Positions 25,401 through 36,406 of a stretch of DNA of 64,000 nt are shown one piece after another; the first letter of the stretch is position 1, and each line of letters opens with the position of its first letter. Source of the stretch: Limnoperna fortunei. Its lineage: Eukaryota; Mollusca; Bivalvia; Mytilida; Modiolidae. The notes under the pieces were generated by a model. The model was given only the letters and a program-made list of their open reading frames with translations. It was not told where the DNA came from and made no database searches. The stretch spans positions 79,931,756-79,995,755 of the forward strand of contig OX104112.1 of NCBI GenBank assembly GCA_944474755.1, in the 5' to 3' direction. The position numbers were made by a program, and so were the translations under genes.

Positions 25401-28400
25401 ATACATTTTTCAAATTTTACAAATAGTATATAATGTCCCCGTTTTTAATGTGTGTTAATTTTAAGTATTTTATATATGGTCATCTCATTCATAAAACTTT
25501 CACTGTTTAGTTTTTACAAAAATGTTTAAATCTTTAATTTATAAAAAAAGTCCACATCTTTAGTGACTTTCTTTTATTACAAAAATATATATTTTAATCC
25601 AATTGTTTATAGCATTTTTAAACTGATTTAGACATTTTTATTTATAATATACCTGTTTTTAAAATCTAATTTTCTTATAAAAATCATAATCTAAATTGAC
25701 ATTTTTTTGGCTTAATTTGGTTTTTTAATGGCCATTCATTTTTACCTTTCATCAAAAATCAGTATCAGGTAATACTGTAAATAAGCAATTAACAAATAAA
25801 CAAGACATATTTTTTATACAATTACATCACCGAAATATCTCTTAACCCCCCTCTACACCCCACCCTTGGCAAATCTCATAAACAAAAATTTGAGATTTTG
25901 AAATCCTCAATTTACAATGAATTTTGTGTAAATTTCAAATGCACAAATATTCCTTTGTAGCATTGTGTAACTACTGCCACCTTTCAGTTTTATGTGCAAA
26001 GCAAAGCTACAATACTATTGACAAAACTGCTGTCAATGGGCAAGTAATTGTAATTCAAATAAAGAGGAAATATATTTTGATTGGGAAAAGAAGTTTTAAT
26101 TTCAAATTTCAAATTTAAATACAATGTTTTGTTGAGCTCAATACAGAGGCAATAATATATAATTATTCATAACAATAATGTATTTTAAGATTTAATTCAA
26201 GCAATTAAACAGAAAAAAGTTAAGAAAATTAGCTCTAAATAACATAAAACATGCACACATTACGTGTCCTACCTCAGTCTAGGATGTTGAATGACCTGTT
26301 GTCTAACAAAAAAACTTAATAATGATAATTTCTGCAAGACAAGGATACTATATGCATTCACTTTTATTGTTGGAAAAAACAACATTAATATGGTTTTATA
26401 TAAAGTATTTATCTAATTGTAATATTATAGTATACAGATGTACATGTACTAGTATGATGTGAATTTATGATACATTTGTATACTGATAAATCCTTTCATG
26501 AATTTTAAGTAGTCAGTAGCAATTTCAATTAGAATTTTGATAAATGCATAATTTTTGTCAAATAAATATCCAAATTGATGCAACAATTTCTCCTTTAAAA
26601 ATCAAATTTACTGCACTGATGCATTTATATAAATGGATTTAAACATTTATAACATAGCAGGTGCAGTAATAAACATACATTTTAGCTGTGTATTCTTTAC
26701 AGAGAATAAATGACACCAGTGAGTATAACATCCCGAAGATTTGTACTAGGATATTTTGTCCTGTAAATGTTATTGGCGTAACATATCCTCTGGAAATAAT
26801 ACAATGCTGGAAAGAAATAAAGGTTACACAATACAGAACCATGAACAGAAATATCAAGTATCATTTACTGGTTAAATGTATTTATTTCCTTTGCTGTTAA
26901 CATTATACATGTATGTTTGTTCAATAAGAAAAACCAATGAATAAAGCCTGACAATAGTTTACTTAAATTGATATTAACTTATAGTAAATACTAAATAATT
27001 TTAGTGAAAAATAAAAACACATACTCCAAGTACAGACAAATGTGTTAAACACTGTCCACTTTGTTCTTGCCTCACCTTGTAATAACATTTATTAACAGCA
27101 TTTAACTTCTTTTCTTATCAGGATATATATAAAAAAAACATCAGCAAGTGAACATTTGTCTAATGGTGCTATAACTGAAATTTCTAACAAATGCAACTAC
27201 ATGTAAATGTTTCTGCAAATTTAAATTTATGAAAAATAAAAGAGAGCAGCTTTTTCTTTCTTTGGTGCCATTACAAAACAACAAAAATATTTGTGAATGA
27301 TACTAGTATAATTGTTTCTATATTCACTATCGCTATCAGCCATCAATAAGATGTGTACTAAAACTATAGACTGTTTCTTTTTAAAGGCTTAGCATTTAAT
27401 TTGCAGAAACTATACACCATGCATAACAGCTAAACTGATGTACTAGTAAACAGGCAAATATAAGATAATAAACTGGGGATAAATCATGCTGGTTACCACT
27501 GGTTACCTTTGTTTCCTGTTTGGGAATAGAAATAAACTTTTAATCCTTTTTTTTAGATACCAGATAGTAAATACAGGTACATGTGCCTATTTACATTTTT
27601 CTTTTTATGCGAACTATTCCAGTACACTTCTATTTCAGCATATTTGTGCACACATGTACAATCCAACTATTATATAAATTACTAGTAGTTGTCTGTACAT
27701 TAATCTAACTTTAAACATTGAAAACGGGCTTAACAGATCTAGAATGTACTTTTTATAATGTCCAAAAAAGTTCTATAATGATTTGTACAAGTAAATATTT
27801 CCATATTACTGTATATATTATAGTGTGTCTGGTAACATGCTGTAAATTTGTGTTTTTCCATGTTTCCAAAACACTAAAAAATATAATAAAGGATTAAACA
27901 TGTAAATTTGTTTTGTCTGATTGTGTACTGATAGAGACTGCTGTGTCAACATATTAGCACTTTTTAAAGACAAAAAAAGTATTCCCTTGAATTTGATTGC
28001 ATCCCTAAACAGAAATTTTATATTTACAGAAAGGCATGTGCCTTGTCCAAACCCAAATTTGAGATACATTTGTATTTTGCAGAGCATGCCACCACTCAAA
28101 AAAATAATTTATAAGATAAGAAATTTGGAAATAACAAAACAGTCTACAAAATTAACTATAACTTTGTAGAGAACCCTTTGAGATACATTTCTACAATGTA
28201 ACAATTTTGTCAGTCAAGCCATTTTTTAGAAAACAAATGGATTTCATCCAATAAGAACACATTAAGCAGCCCTGGTAGCCATGTTGAATTTACAATGGAC
28301 TTCAAAAATTCAAAATTATTGACAACAAGTCTGGCTGCATTTTCTGTTAATTACTTAAAATTATGATAAATATGCCATTTATAATTTATTGTCATACATG

Positions 28401-30585
28401 TATTGTAATACATGTATTGTAACATAAATAAAACAAATTGTTATGCTTGTTCAATGATTAATATTTTTTATTTTGTAGGAGCAGCATGATTAGTGGCCGA
28501 GCGGTTAAGGTAGTTTGTTATCAATTGATCATGTGGTCTGTCAACACTGAGACTGCAGGTTCGAGTCTCAACGAGGGCAGGGTGTACATGTATATACTGG
28601 ACTCTGATCTTAATTGCTAAAAATTGCTTAAAGTGGTGTTAAACAACATTCAAACAAACAAAACATTTGAAGGATGGCACTGCCATTTAAATAGAAATTT
28701 AAGTAACACTCAGCGATATATATTTTAACTGAATATTTCTAGCGTTTTGCAAACTAATAAGTCATGCTTATGTACCTCATGGTGTCATAATAGCTGCTGA
28801 CACATAACCATGATCAGACACATACAACTCCTCAAAGTATACTGGTTATGATTCAGCTGCTATTCTTAGAAGTTATTCTCTCCAAAAAGCCTTTTTTTTA
28901 ATTTGGTGCCAAAGAAGAATTTAGACCATTGTACTTCATGAGAGTTCATCTTGGCAACAACTTAAATGCTTAAATAACAGCACATAAAAACTTTTGCCAT
29001 TTAGGAGCAGTTTTCTTGATCATAAATTTAAAACACATGGAGAATTATTCTAGTAAACATTATGGAAAAAAAGGTGCAGCACATTATTTTTTAATACCTG
29101 AAACCTTATCTTAAAGTTTATGTTTATTGTGGCCAGTTCAGGCTTACTAGTGGCATAAATATGGCATAAATCTCATATTTTTGTAGTTCTGCTTGGTTTG
29201 TTTGAATGATGTTTAATGCCATTTGCATGGCTTCCAGGAAGAAAGCCAGCGAAAACCCCGACCTGCCGAGAAAAACAGGCAATCCCTGTCAATCATGATT
29301 TGAGTCTAGTACACCCTTCCTGCAGTGAAAATCTCAGTGTTGACAGACCACCTGATGGTTAGTAGATGAACTACCTTAACCACTCTGCCACCGAGGCCTC
29401 AGTTCTGCTTAATTACTAGAATAATAACATTAAAACATAATGTTCAATGAAAGCATCTATTACATAAATGTACCAAAATTGTCAGCATTATCCAAAAAAA
29501 ATGGTGAACCAAACACAAACCTCATAGAAATAAATGGAAGAATAGCTACAATGTAGTTTCCTTTGAATTTTTGTTATCTTTGCTGAACTATAAAGAGGTC
29601 CCACTACTTCTAATGAAGCAGCACAGTGGAGATTCACACCCAGGGGTTTATGCATTTTTTCCACTATTTAACTGCGTCCCTGGTTTTCTACATACTAGTA
29701 CATTGTATTTATATCTTAGCCATTTAGTTGATATATCTACAACGCTTATTAATTAGTTATATCACTTTCTTCATAATCATGGCATTGCTATTCACAGACA
29801 CAATGACTTTTAGTATAGGCATGTTTTATATTGGACTATATAAAAAACTGCACCCCAACCTTACAATTCTCTTCTGTTGTCGTCTATTTGCACAAAGCTC
29901 TACCTAGCTACTGTCCTGTTAGTTCCATTAATAAATCCTCACATTTCAGATAATCCATGAGTACAAATAAAAGATTATGTTTGTCTAATTTTATTAGAAA
30001 GGGGTAAATTTGCTAAATGAAGTACATATTATCCCAACCCTAATTTTATGTTCATGACTTGAATACGCTGTAAACGTAAGGTGTTTTTTTTATAACGTCA
30101 CGAGTTCTTATTATGACAATTTTATTTTAAATCAACTGCTGAGTACAACAAATTCACTAGTGACAAGAGCTATATTATCCACACCAGTCAAGGGGTAGAA
30201 ATATTATGTCAAAATGAGAGATATAAACGTTAAATGGAGGTTTAATGTTATAGAACTAACTGTCCTGTATACTAATGAGATTATGTTGCAATCACAGTTC
30301 ACACCCATCAACAATTACATACTTATAGTAGTTTCATTGACATAAATACGAATATACAGAAATACAAACCAGATATGACAGAACTATTTAGAATATTTTC
30401 AGTTTGTTCTGTAGACCCAGAGGTAAATAATTACAGGACTGAGCAAGTTTGATCATGTCGCTCACAATCACCGTTTGAAGTTTTATGATTTCACCCCCAT
30501 CAACATATTTCTGAAGTAAAATGAGCGTACGAAGAATGGGTACAAATACACACCTTGCACGAATCTCTGCCCCAGATCGGCTCAT
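16235..30585 (-). CDS. CIBAR1: CBY1-interacting BAR domain protein (FAM92/CIBAR1), complete, seven coding exons
   Basis: Joining seven exons on phase gives 412 codons including the stop. The N-terminal two thirds is the FAM92 BAR domain. It contains KMIQDRISFVEKHFGHLC, KCARLRDKGDELAKNL, IQDYRQAQVMRLETKVVQPL, then ETELQKASVEASR and VNIEMAFHAKSLEIYTQCF, all recognisable FAM92 positions. The family forms curved membrane-binding dimers, works with Chibby (CBY1) at the ciliary base/transition zone, and in vertebrates is also reported at mitochondria. After the BAR domain comes a Ser/Pro/Gln-rich region (exon 6) and a run of 35 acidic residues (exon 7). Human CIBAR1 is shorter (about 289 aa). The start ATG at 30585 opens MSRSGAEIRA and splices in frame to SEQQSKMIQD. 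The first intron is about 8.8 kb. Family assignment is very secure; the tail is unusual. Confidence 0.93.
17044..17385 (-). CDS. CIBAR1: CIBAR1 exon 6 (Ser/Pro/Gln-rich tail)
   Basis: 342 nt, phase 0. Starts EFRSKLIPPNSAVRMTMVRS, then becomes a low-complexity region of Ser, Asn, Gln, Pro and Thr. Three Pro-x-Arg-Ser-Asn repeats (PTRSN, PARSN, PSRSN) lie in its second half. Likely disordered and a possible phosphorylation target. Confidence 0.88.
17816..17929 (-). CDS. CIBAR1: CIBAR1 exon 5 (last BAR helix)
   Basis: 114 nt, phase 0. Encodes KIMTDFVNIEMAFHAKSLEI and ends in DIDEDIE. It matches the FAM92 stretch where the final helix ends. Confidence 0.93.
18036..18769. mobile_element. non-autonomous Tigger/pogo-like DNA transposon
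   Basis: Terminal inverted repeats start CAGTGAACCCTCGTTACAAC on the left and, read inward from the right, CAGTCAACCCTCTTTACAAC. Both continue GAC. TA dinucleotides flank both ends (18034-18035 and 18770-18771), the target duplication expected of Tc1/mariner-superfamily elements. At 734 bp with no transposase ORF it cannot move on its own. It lies in CIBAR1 intron 4 (between exons 4 and 5). Confidence 0.85.
19435..19716 (-). CDS. CIBAR1: CIBAR1 exon 4 (central BAR helices)
   Basis: 282 nt, phase 0 on both sides. Starts VMRLETKVVQPLMNYG and ends KLKDLK. Long amphipathic helices rich in Lys, Gln and Glu, including the RNKLSLAETELQKAS segment. Confidence 0.94.
20399..20523 (-). CDS. CIBAR1: CIBAR1 exon 3
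   Basis: Acceptor GTCTTGAAG, donor GTAGGA. Encodes GDELAKNLVNYTEAE through TIQDYRQAQ. The DYRQA motif is a strong FAM92 marker. Confidence 0.93.
20580..20960. repeat. GC-richer dispersed insert in CIBAR1 intron 2
   Basis: Stands out from its AT-rich surroundings (CCCGTGTCCGGCTACCGGG, GGCCCAGGGTCTTTGCCCCC). ATCAGGAATTT recurs near both ends (about 20628 and 20923), suggesting a mobile element with internal or terminal repeats. I do not recognise the family. Confidence 0.4.
21636..21751 (-). CDS. CIBAR1: CIBAR1 exon 2 (BAR domain start)
   Basis: Acceptor TTGTATTGCAG, donor GTAATA. Encodes EQQSKMIQDRISF through CARLRDK, the first BAR helix, with the VEKHFG signature. Confidence 0.92.
28485..28668 (+). 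mobile_element. tRNA-derived SINE, best-preserved copy
   Basis: Has a clear tRNA-like promoter: A box TGGCCGAGCGGTTAAGG and B box GGTTCGAGTCTC, about 60 bp apart. A body and the tail AAGTGGTGTTAAACAACATT plus CAAACAAACAAAA follow. This is a SINE, not a functional tRNA gene, because no acceptor stem pairs with the 5' part. Confidence 0.85.
29205..29401 (-). mobile_element. tRNA-derived SINE, reverse orientation
   Basis: Reads in reverse as the same family. TTTGAATGATGTTTAATGCC is the tail, CCTGTCAATCATGATTTGAG the middle and CTACCTTAACCACTCTGCCA the inverse of the A box, with ACCGAGGC at the end. Close to full length. Confidence 0.82.
29990..30228 (-). repeat. dispersed repeat, inverse of 11505-11690
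   Basis: Contains GTTCATGACTTGAATACGC, AACGTCACGAGTTCTTATTATGAC, ATCAACTGCTGAG, TCACTAGTGA and CCACACCAGTCAAG in the reverse of the order seen at 11505-11690. Its CRE-like site is mutated (AACGTCAC). Confidence 0.7.
30554..30585 (-). CDS. CIBAR1: CIBAR1 exon 1
   Basis: 32 nt: ATG and ten codons (MSRSGAEIRA) plus AG, then donor GTGTGT. The two leftover bases combine with the T that opens exon 2 to make Ser. Reading past the donor stays open for another 54 codons, but that extension does not resemble the family. Confidence 0.75.
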
Positions 30586-31340
30586 TTTTATTAACTTTTA
30601 CAAACAAAGTTACATTCTAAAATATCTTTCCCAATAAAATAAATTTGTTTTCTTTACAGAAGAGCATTTGTTATTCTAAATTTGAATCAAGCTCGGACCA
30701 TTTATTTTAAGTTAAGATGAGGATAAATTTTGTTACGAAGTCTAACAATGGAACTGTTAGATTTCGTTTAAAATCACCCACAAAACCATACATTTAAAGC
30801 TTTAAATTCAAGGTATGTTCTCAACAATTTTGCAAAGAAACAATGGAGCCTTGACTTGAACGAACAATGTTTGATCCGTATGCGCAGATATCACTTTTCA
30901 AAATAACATTTTCAATACATTAGTACTTCATTTTAAGCTTTACAGTGTCTATAACTATAATATGCCTTTTTTTAAATTAAATTTTATTTTGTGATTATGA
31001 CGACAGTTTTTTTGTAGAGTATACATTGTGTCCACCAATATGACCGACCATTAGTATACATTAAAAAGGATGCTGTTCCCTTTATTTAGAATAGAATCAG
31101 GGCCCACAAAGGGCAAATGACATTACAATTATAATTTGGCATAAACATATAACTATTACAATTGAACATATCATTCACAAAAATTGACAAACAATAACAA
31201 TTTAACTATTAAAATAGTACACATTTAACATGTTTAAGTATTAAAATAGTAATTTCACCAGTGACCCATATTTGAATACATAGTGTTGCAAAAGTTATAT
31301 TTTATACAGGTATAAATTAAAGATGAAGTATATATGGCCA
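30586..31340. other. CIBAR1 5' flank and intergenic sequence
   Basis: The first 200-300 bp upstream of the CIBAR1 ATG should hold the 5' UTR and promoter. No TATA box or CpG island stands out. The rest is AT-rich with no gene recognised. Confidence 0.4.
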
Positions 31341-31349
31341 AAAAATTAT

Positions 31350-31550
31350 AATGTTAGACCTCCTCGTCCCCAATGCACAATGACGAAATGTGATTGCCAT
31401 TATGCAGAGGGGACCAAGGGTAGATACTTAAAGGTCAAATTGGTATGTTGTAGGTGTTGAACCTCCTCGTACCCAATGCATCACAGCAATTAGTTTATAA
31501 TCGCTATAATGCAGTGGATACCAAGGGTAGATACAATAAGGTTCATTTTT
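31350..31550. repeat. diverged two-copy tandem duplication (about 105-bp unit)
   Basis: ACCTCCTCGTCCCCAATGCA...CCAAGGGTAGATAC is followed by ACCTCCTCGTACCCAATGCA...CCAAGGGTAGATAC. The units differ by many substitutions. Possibly part of a larger dispersed element. Confidence 0.65.
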
Positions 31551-31839
31551 TGATATATGTATATATTGCATTTTTTGGGCCATACAGTAATAGGTAAATA
31601 ATGTTGACAGATGACGTCCAGTGAGAACTATAAATTGTTTATTACATTTTTTACCTCATTTGAGGAAATATGTACATCTCAAACTAAGTGAAGAACATAG
31701 CTTTTATGTCTTTTGACAACTTTTTGATTTATCAAACCATAGAAATAAACAAATCCAATATTGACCTCACATGGCATCAGATCATCAGAAATCGTTTTTT
31801 TGGTGAGACAAAAAATTAGTTGCAGGATTTTCAGGTTTT

Positions 31840-32735
31840 TACAGATTGAAAATCGGTAGTTCTGTATGTTGGTGTATATATTTTTCAACAGTCTGTTGGT
31901 ATTACAATGGGTACTAATTGTGCTTCTCTCCTAGCTGACCTGTTTTTGTACTCTTATGAGTTTCTAGAAGGCCTGCTGAAGAAGTAAGAAAAGATGCTGA
32001 CCCAGAACTTTAATTTTAAATTAGACTATATTTAGGATGTTTTGTCCATGAGTAATGCTAAATTCATGGACTATTTGCATTCTATTTTTCCAAGTGAGCT
32101 TCAAATTAAGAACACCTCTGCCTCTTAATTACTTGTACCTTCTTCTAGAAATAGACAAGGGGGAAACTACAAAGTAGACTATGACGAACTGATGCCTTCA
32201 GCTTTTTTATTGTCAACAATTTGCATTCATCGATATCAACATTCCAGCAGCTGTGGCATATGGAGTGTACATTTCACAACTTGTATGTTATGCTAAATCC
32301 TGTGATCAGTTCAGATTTTCTAGACTGGTCACTGCTGTTGACTACTTTGCTACTGAAACAAGGGTTTGTTTTACCCAGGTTGATGTTATGACTTCAGAAG
32401 CTATATGCATGGTCACCATGACTTAATTGATGGTTATGGGAAATCCATTTCTCAGTTATGATCGGACATTTTTGCTGAGTCATAGAAAGTCTTTCTATTC
32501 GTGGATATGACTTTTGGACATCATGGTGAGTAACTCAATGAGTGCCTAATAAGGGATTGGCACTTTCTAAATCCTCTGGATCACGTGATTGAATCCATGG
32601 GTTTTATTGGGTTTGGGGTTACTCACTTACTGTTTTTGTGTTTTTGGATTGTGTTGTTTATGTTTGTCTAAATCTGGATTTGTCCCTTGACTTTAAACTC
32701 TCATTCTTTGGTTGGTTTTTTTGCTATTTTTATTT
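31840..32735 (+). pseudogene. Penelope-like retroelement relic (reverse transcriptase fragment and 3' tail)
   Basis: Conceptual translation gives SVGITMGTNCASLLADLFLY followed by SYE, the diagnostic palm motif of Penelope-like reverse transcriptases. Further pieces follow in other frames (DINIPAAVAYGVYISQL; SCDQFRFSRLV). Frameshifts and stops (for example TAA after GLLKK) break the frame several times, and the 5' half and endonuclease are missing. The non-coding tail at 32520-32735 matches the fragment in the first gene's intron. Inactive. Confidence 0.8.
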
Positions 32736-32739
32736 CTAT

Positions 32740-33180
32740 GGTCCACCAAATAAAAAAAATGTCAGACATAAAGAGCTATAGTTCTGCATCTTTTATTAAA
32801 CATACAACCTGTTGATAAACCAAAATATTTATCATTGCAATGCAATGTCACATTGTTGAACTTGCAAAAAGTCTACATTGTATAAGTTGAATAAACATTA
32901 AAATGATACCTAACCAGACAAAACTTTAGTAAATAAACAAGACTTTTAATTTAGCTGAACTTTTAATAGATTGAAAATTTGTATTTCTATCTATGCTAGC
33001 TACCAAAATGTTAAAATTGTTAATTATACTGATGCTAGCACAAATTTAACAAGCCCTAATATATATATATATATATGTATCATAGGTGGAGGAAGTTTAA
33101 AACTAACATGCTTGTTTTATTTTTGTTATTATTGTGGTTTTGTTTTTTTCTTCCTTTTTAGCTACCTGGACCATGTGAGC
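32740..33180. other. intergenic sequence with TA microsatellite
   Basis: AT-rich. A (TA)n tract lies at about 33059-33077. No gene recognised. Confidence 0.45.
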
Positions 33181-33189
33181 TTTTGTCGT

Positions 33190-33762
33190 AACTAACCCTC
33201 TGTTATTAGTCCGTCTATTCAAAATCTTCTCCCCAGAAACCACTTAGACAATTTTGTTTAAACCTGTTTAAAATGTTTCTAAGGGTACCTAGTTTCAGAT
33301 TTGTATCCAGTGTGTTGATTCATAGAAAACATGGCCACTGCTACTAAAAATAAAACATAGGGGTCAAAATATGTTTTCGGCCAATACCTAAAAATTATAG
33401 TAGCTTAAAATAATAGATTAAGTTTTGTAATGTCTTACTGTTCATGTAGGAGTTATTTCCCTTAAATGACAGTTTTTCACAAATTCTTCCATTTTTACAC
33501 TACAACTTGAAAACTTTTAGAGCCAGATTGAAATTTTAATTGCTAAAATGATTAGCAAAGCAAGGCATACAAATCAATCATGTCGTAAAAAATGGTCTAC
33601 AAATCTTTTAATGTATCCCGAATTGTCTGATGACTCCTTATAGGAGTTATTGCCCTTTATAGACAGCAGCTCAAGTGAAACTGTAAATTGCAAAAATTTA
33701 AAGATAGCTCAAAGTCATTTGTCTTACAGGTGAGTGATAACAGGCTCCTTGGAGCCTCTAGT
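33190..33762 (-). repeat. bivalve dispersed repeat (GGTGAGTGAT...GAGCCTCTAG end)
   Basis: Ends GGTGAGTGATAACAGGCTCC TTGGAGCCTCTAG, the inverse of the start of the element at 51818 (AGAGGCTCTTAAGAGCCTG...CTCACCTG). Body carries CTTCTCCCCAGAAACCAC and GAGTTATTTCCCTTAAATGAC. Decayed and non-coding. Confidence 0.6.
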
Positions 33763-34453
33763 TTAATAGAGTTGTCTGTTAGTCCCTACAGAGTGGCAAT
33801 GTTTTGGAGAAATAGACAAAGTCCGACTGAGTATAATTAGTAAAAACTTATAATTCATTATACATTATATGAAACATTCTGTGGTATAGGCAAGCTATCT
33901 AAAGATTGTACATGTATTTAGATTAAATGTCGTGCCTTCTACCGTGGGCCTTTTTAACTTGTTACAATCTTGTTATCACACTATTGTCACAAAAGTGTTT
34001 AATATATAGGGTTGAAAAAGGCCCAGTTCTTATCTGGTGACATTATAGTTAATTGTATTTTGCAAAAAGCAAATGAAAGATTGAAATTTTTATAAATAAA
34101 TGCAAAATGTTTGTCTGAAAACTCAAGAAAGACACTGAGTATGGCATGAATTCAATGCCACTTTGATTATGCTTGTTTGTCTTGGTTTAATGGTGTCAAC
34201 AAAATTCTACAACACAAATTACAAGTGATGCAAAATAAAATTATAAGATTTATTAAAGGGTTAGACTATAGACATATAATTGATTATCCAGTTTTTAACA
34301 ATATCATTTTTAAATGTCAGTTTTAGAGTTGGACAAATGTGACTTAACCATGCTCATAAAATATTAATAATAATAACAAATGCTCTCTTTATATGAAAAC
34401 ATAAAACACATTATGTAAAAACAAAAAGATATGTATACTATTAACACTAGATT
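33763..34453. other. intergenic sequence
   Basis: AT-rich, no gene or RNA recognised. A faint reverse-transcriptase-like fragment (ATGCAAAATAAAATTATAAG at 34218, recalling 'LQNKIIRFI') and another at 34785-34880 may belong to a decayed LINE. Confidence 0.35.
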
Positions 34454-34732
34454 TATAGATTATTTACGTTTTTTGAAACGAGATGCGTTTTCTCGTCCAT
34501 ATCTCATAGAAGGGCGACAGCCCTGAGATGAGATGACTAGAAAATGCATCGAGTTTCATAAAACGTAAATAATCTGTTTATCGCTGTTTTGTAGCATTGT
34601 GACGTCACAGTGTTTACTTAACGACGTCTTGACAGCGAGCTGAGATGGGCCTATCTCACGCTAGTAGAGTGAGATGGAATAATATCGCACACGAAGATCA
34701 AAGGAAAATACTGCAAAATAGCGATAATAAAT
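34454..34732. repeat. compound palindromic element
   Basis: First palindrome at 34458-34575: AGATTATTTACGTTTT...GAGATGCGTTTTCTCG pairs with CTAGAAAATGCATCGAG...AAAACGTAAATAATCT. Second inverted pair: ATCGCTGTTTTGTAG at about 34580 against CTGCAAAATAGCGAT at about 34711. A TGACGTCA site sits between (34600-34607). Non-coding foldback or MITE-type element, with a solo arm at 14262. Confidence 0.75.
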
Positions 34733-36060
34733 GAATACAATTGTTATGCACCATCTGTAAATGGGCATTTAGCAAACATTTTTTATTATACTGCTATCAA
34801 AGACTGGAATGGTCTTCCTGTAGATATTAAAAAAATCAAGAAGTTCTCATGCATTTAAATCCATGTTAAAGACTTTTTCTTTGAATCAATGAAAGAAACT
34901 TATAATGATAGTTTTAACATATAGTTAAACTACAGTATGTATACTGTTATACTTTTATATATTTTATATATCTGGTAAACCAGATTAATATTGCCACCAC
35001 CAAAGTCTTGAGCCGGTTGTTATTCATTTTTATTTTTTAACTTACAAGTGATTTTTTTCTCCTGGGGACCCCTTTGGAAATAAGCCTCAGGGCTTTCATG
35101 GGTAATTCTCAGTTAAATATCATCTTGTGGGTTAAAACTTTGGATTTTTAACACAACATGCTCTTCAGGTCAAATTTTTGTATGGGTCATTTATACTATT
35201 TAGTGCTTGATAATTTGTCTATAAATGTACATGTATACAGTGCACTAACATAATGCACAGTAATGTAATGTATGTGTTTTTTCTAAATTTATATTAAATT
35301 TAGTGGTATTTAATTGAAATAAATCTATCTATCTATCTACCTAAATCTATAAGTTGAAAACTGATGTACCTTTGTGACTTTCAGAATAATACAATTTAAA
35401 GGAAACAAATGGGCATTGATTGTCTTCGTAATTATTGATGGCATAATTATTAGTTGTTATCATGAATTAATTAATCCTTACAGGTATCTGTCACACATAT
35501 GGTGACAGATTTTCTTAACAAACTTGCTACTCTCTCCGCTTGTTTGTGTCCTATACTGGTTGAACCATAATTTGATAGGTGTCACTAGTAGAGTAAGATA
35601 TTGTCACCCTCCTAAAACCCTGATATTGCTACTTTTCTAGAAGAGTTTGTGTTGCTTATTTGTTTGTTGCTTGTTTTTGTTGTTGTGTTTTTGAGTTTTC
35701 TGTTTGAAACTGATTTGTAATTTGTTTTTTGGATTCTTTTAATTTTGCCTCAGTTTGTTGCTGTACATGCAATCTAAACACTTGTTGAACAAAACAACAC
35801 AAAGATTGATTCATCTCCGTTGATTTAGCTGCTGATGTCTCCTTCGTTTCTCTGTTGTCTGTCTATCACCATACTTCAAAATTCAAGTTATTAACTTTTT
35901 CATACCATTGAAAATCGAAGATGGATGCTACAAAAACAAATTTACTTTTTGGAACAAATATCCTACCAACTTCTTCTCAAATACCACTTGACAGAGTAAA
36001 TTCTACAAAATACAGTAATGTGATTCTAAACATAGTTGCTGATCATTGTTGTAGCATAAT
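34733..36060. other. intergenic sequence and possible 5' region of the zinc-finger gene
   Basis: Contains a (TCTA)n microsatellite at about 35322-35338. No coding exon recognised. The transcription start and any 5' UTR exon of the zinc-finger gene probably lie in the last few hundred bases. Confidence 0.4.
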
Positions 36061-36071
36061 TACATGACAAT

Positions 36072-36080
36072 ATGGTGAGT
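36072..36080 (+). promoter_or_regulatory. candidate 5' exon end and donor of the zinc-finger gene
   Basis: ATG followed at once by a strong donor, GTGAGT. Spliced to the acceptor at 36406 this would read ATG-CAT-AAC-AAC..., in frame with the BTB ORF (MHNNTKKSMEV). This is inference from splice consensus and frame only. Confidence 0.35.
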
Positions 36081-36109
36081 ATGACTGATTATAGTTTTCT
36101 TTGAGTCTG

Positions 36110-36233
36110 GTGTTCTTCTCAGAGTGGAGATCTGGTACTAGTAACTGTTTGGTGTTCTTCTCAGAGTGGAGATCTGGTACTAGTAACTGTTTGGTGTTCT
36201 TCTCAGAGTGGAGATCTGGTACTAGTAACTGTT
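36110..36233 (+). repeat. 42-bp tandem repeat, 3 copies, with acceptor-like sequence
   Basis: Unit starts GGTGTTCTTCTCAGAGTGGA and is repeated exactly three times in the putative first intron of the zinc-finger gene. Each copy has a pyrimidine-rich TTCTTCTCAG that looks like a 3' splice site and a weak donor (GTACTA or GTAACT) 12-18 nt later. Confidence 0.85.
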
Positions 36234-36406
36234 GCAGATGTCCATTAAATCAGGTTATTAGTAAAAAGTCAGTATGTTAAATAAATCAGTCATCAACACC
36301 ATTCTATTGCTCTTTTGGTTAAAGGATGTACATGTCAACACTTAGTGTCAAAACCCTCTTGTTTGATAAATGCTCTTTAATAATGCCTATTTATTTATCA
36401 TTACAG

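Larger units (their letters stand above)
21752..30553 (-). other. CIBAR1 intron 1 (8.8 kb)
   Basis: Very AT-rich, especially 22200-26200. Holds SINEs at about 28485 and 29205 and an inverted dispersed repeat at 29990. No other coding exon was recognised on either strand. A triplet of GAGCTCTTCTT-like words lies at about 23307-23342. Confidence 0.6.

Noticed and set aside
26283..26305. A 23-nt microexon candidate on the minus strand in CIBAR1 intron 1 (acceptor TTAGACAACAG, donor GTAGGA).
   Set aside because: Splice sites look good, but inserting 23 nt between exons 1 and 2 breaks the frame, while direct joining gives a clean FAM92-like start.
28490..28580. Functional tRNA gene (A and B boxes present).
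   Set aside because: No acceptor-stem pairing. The sequence continues into a SINE body and tail shared with other copies.
30388..30585. The 65-codon minus-strand ORF from the CIBAR1 ATG read straight through.
   Set aside because: Only its first 32 nt are needed. The rest follows a donor (GTGTGT) and resembles nothing in the family.
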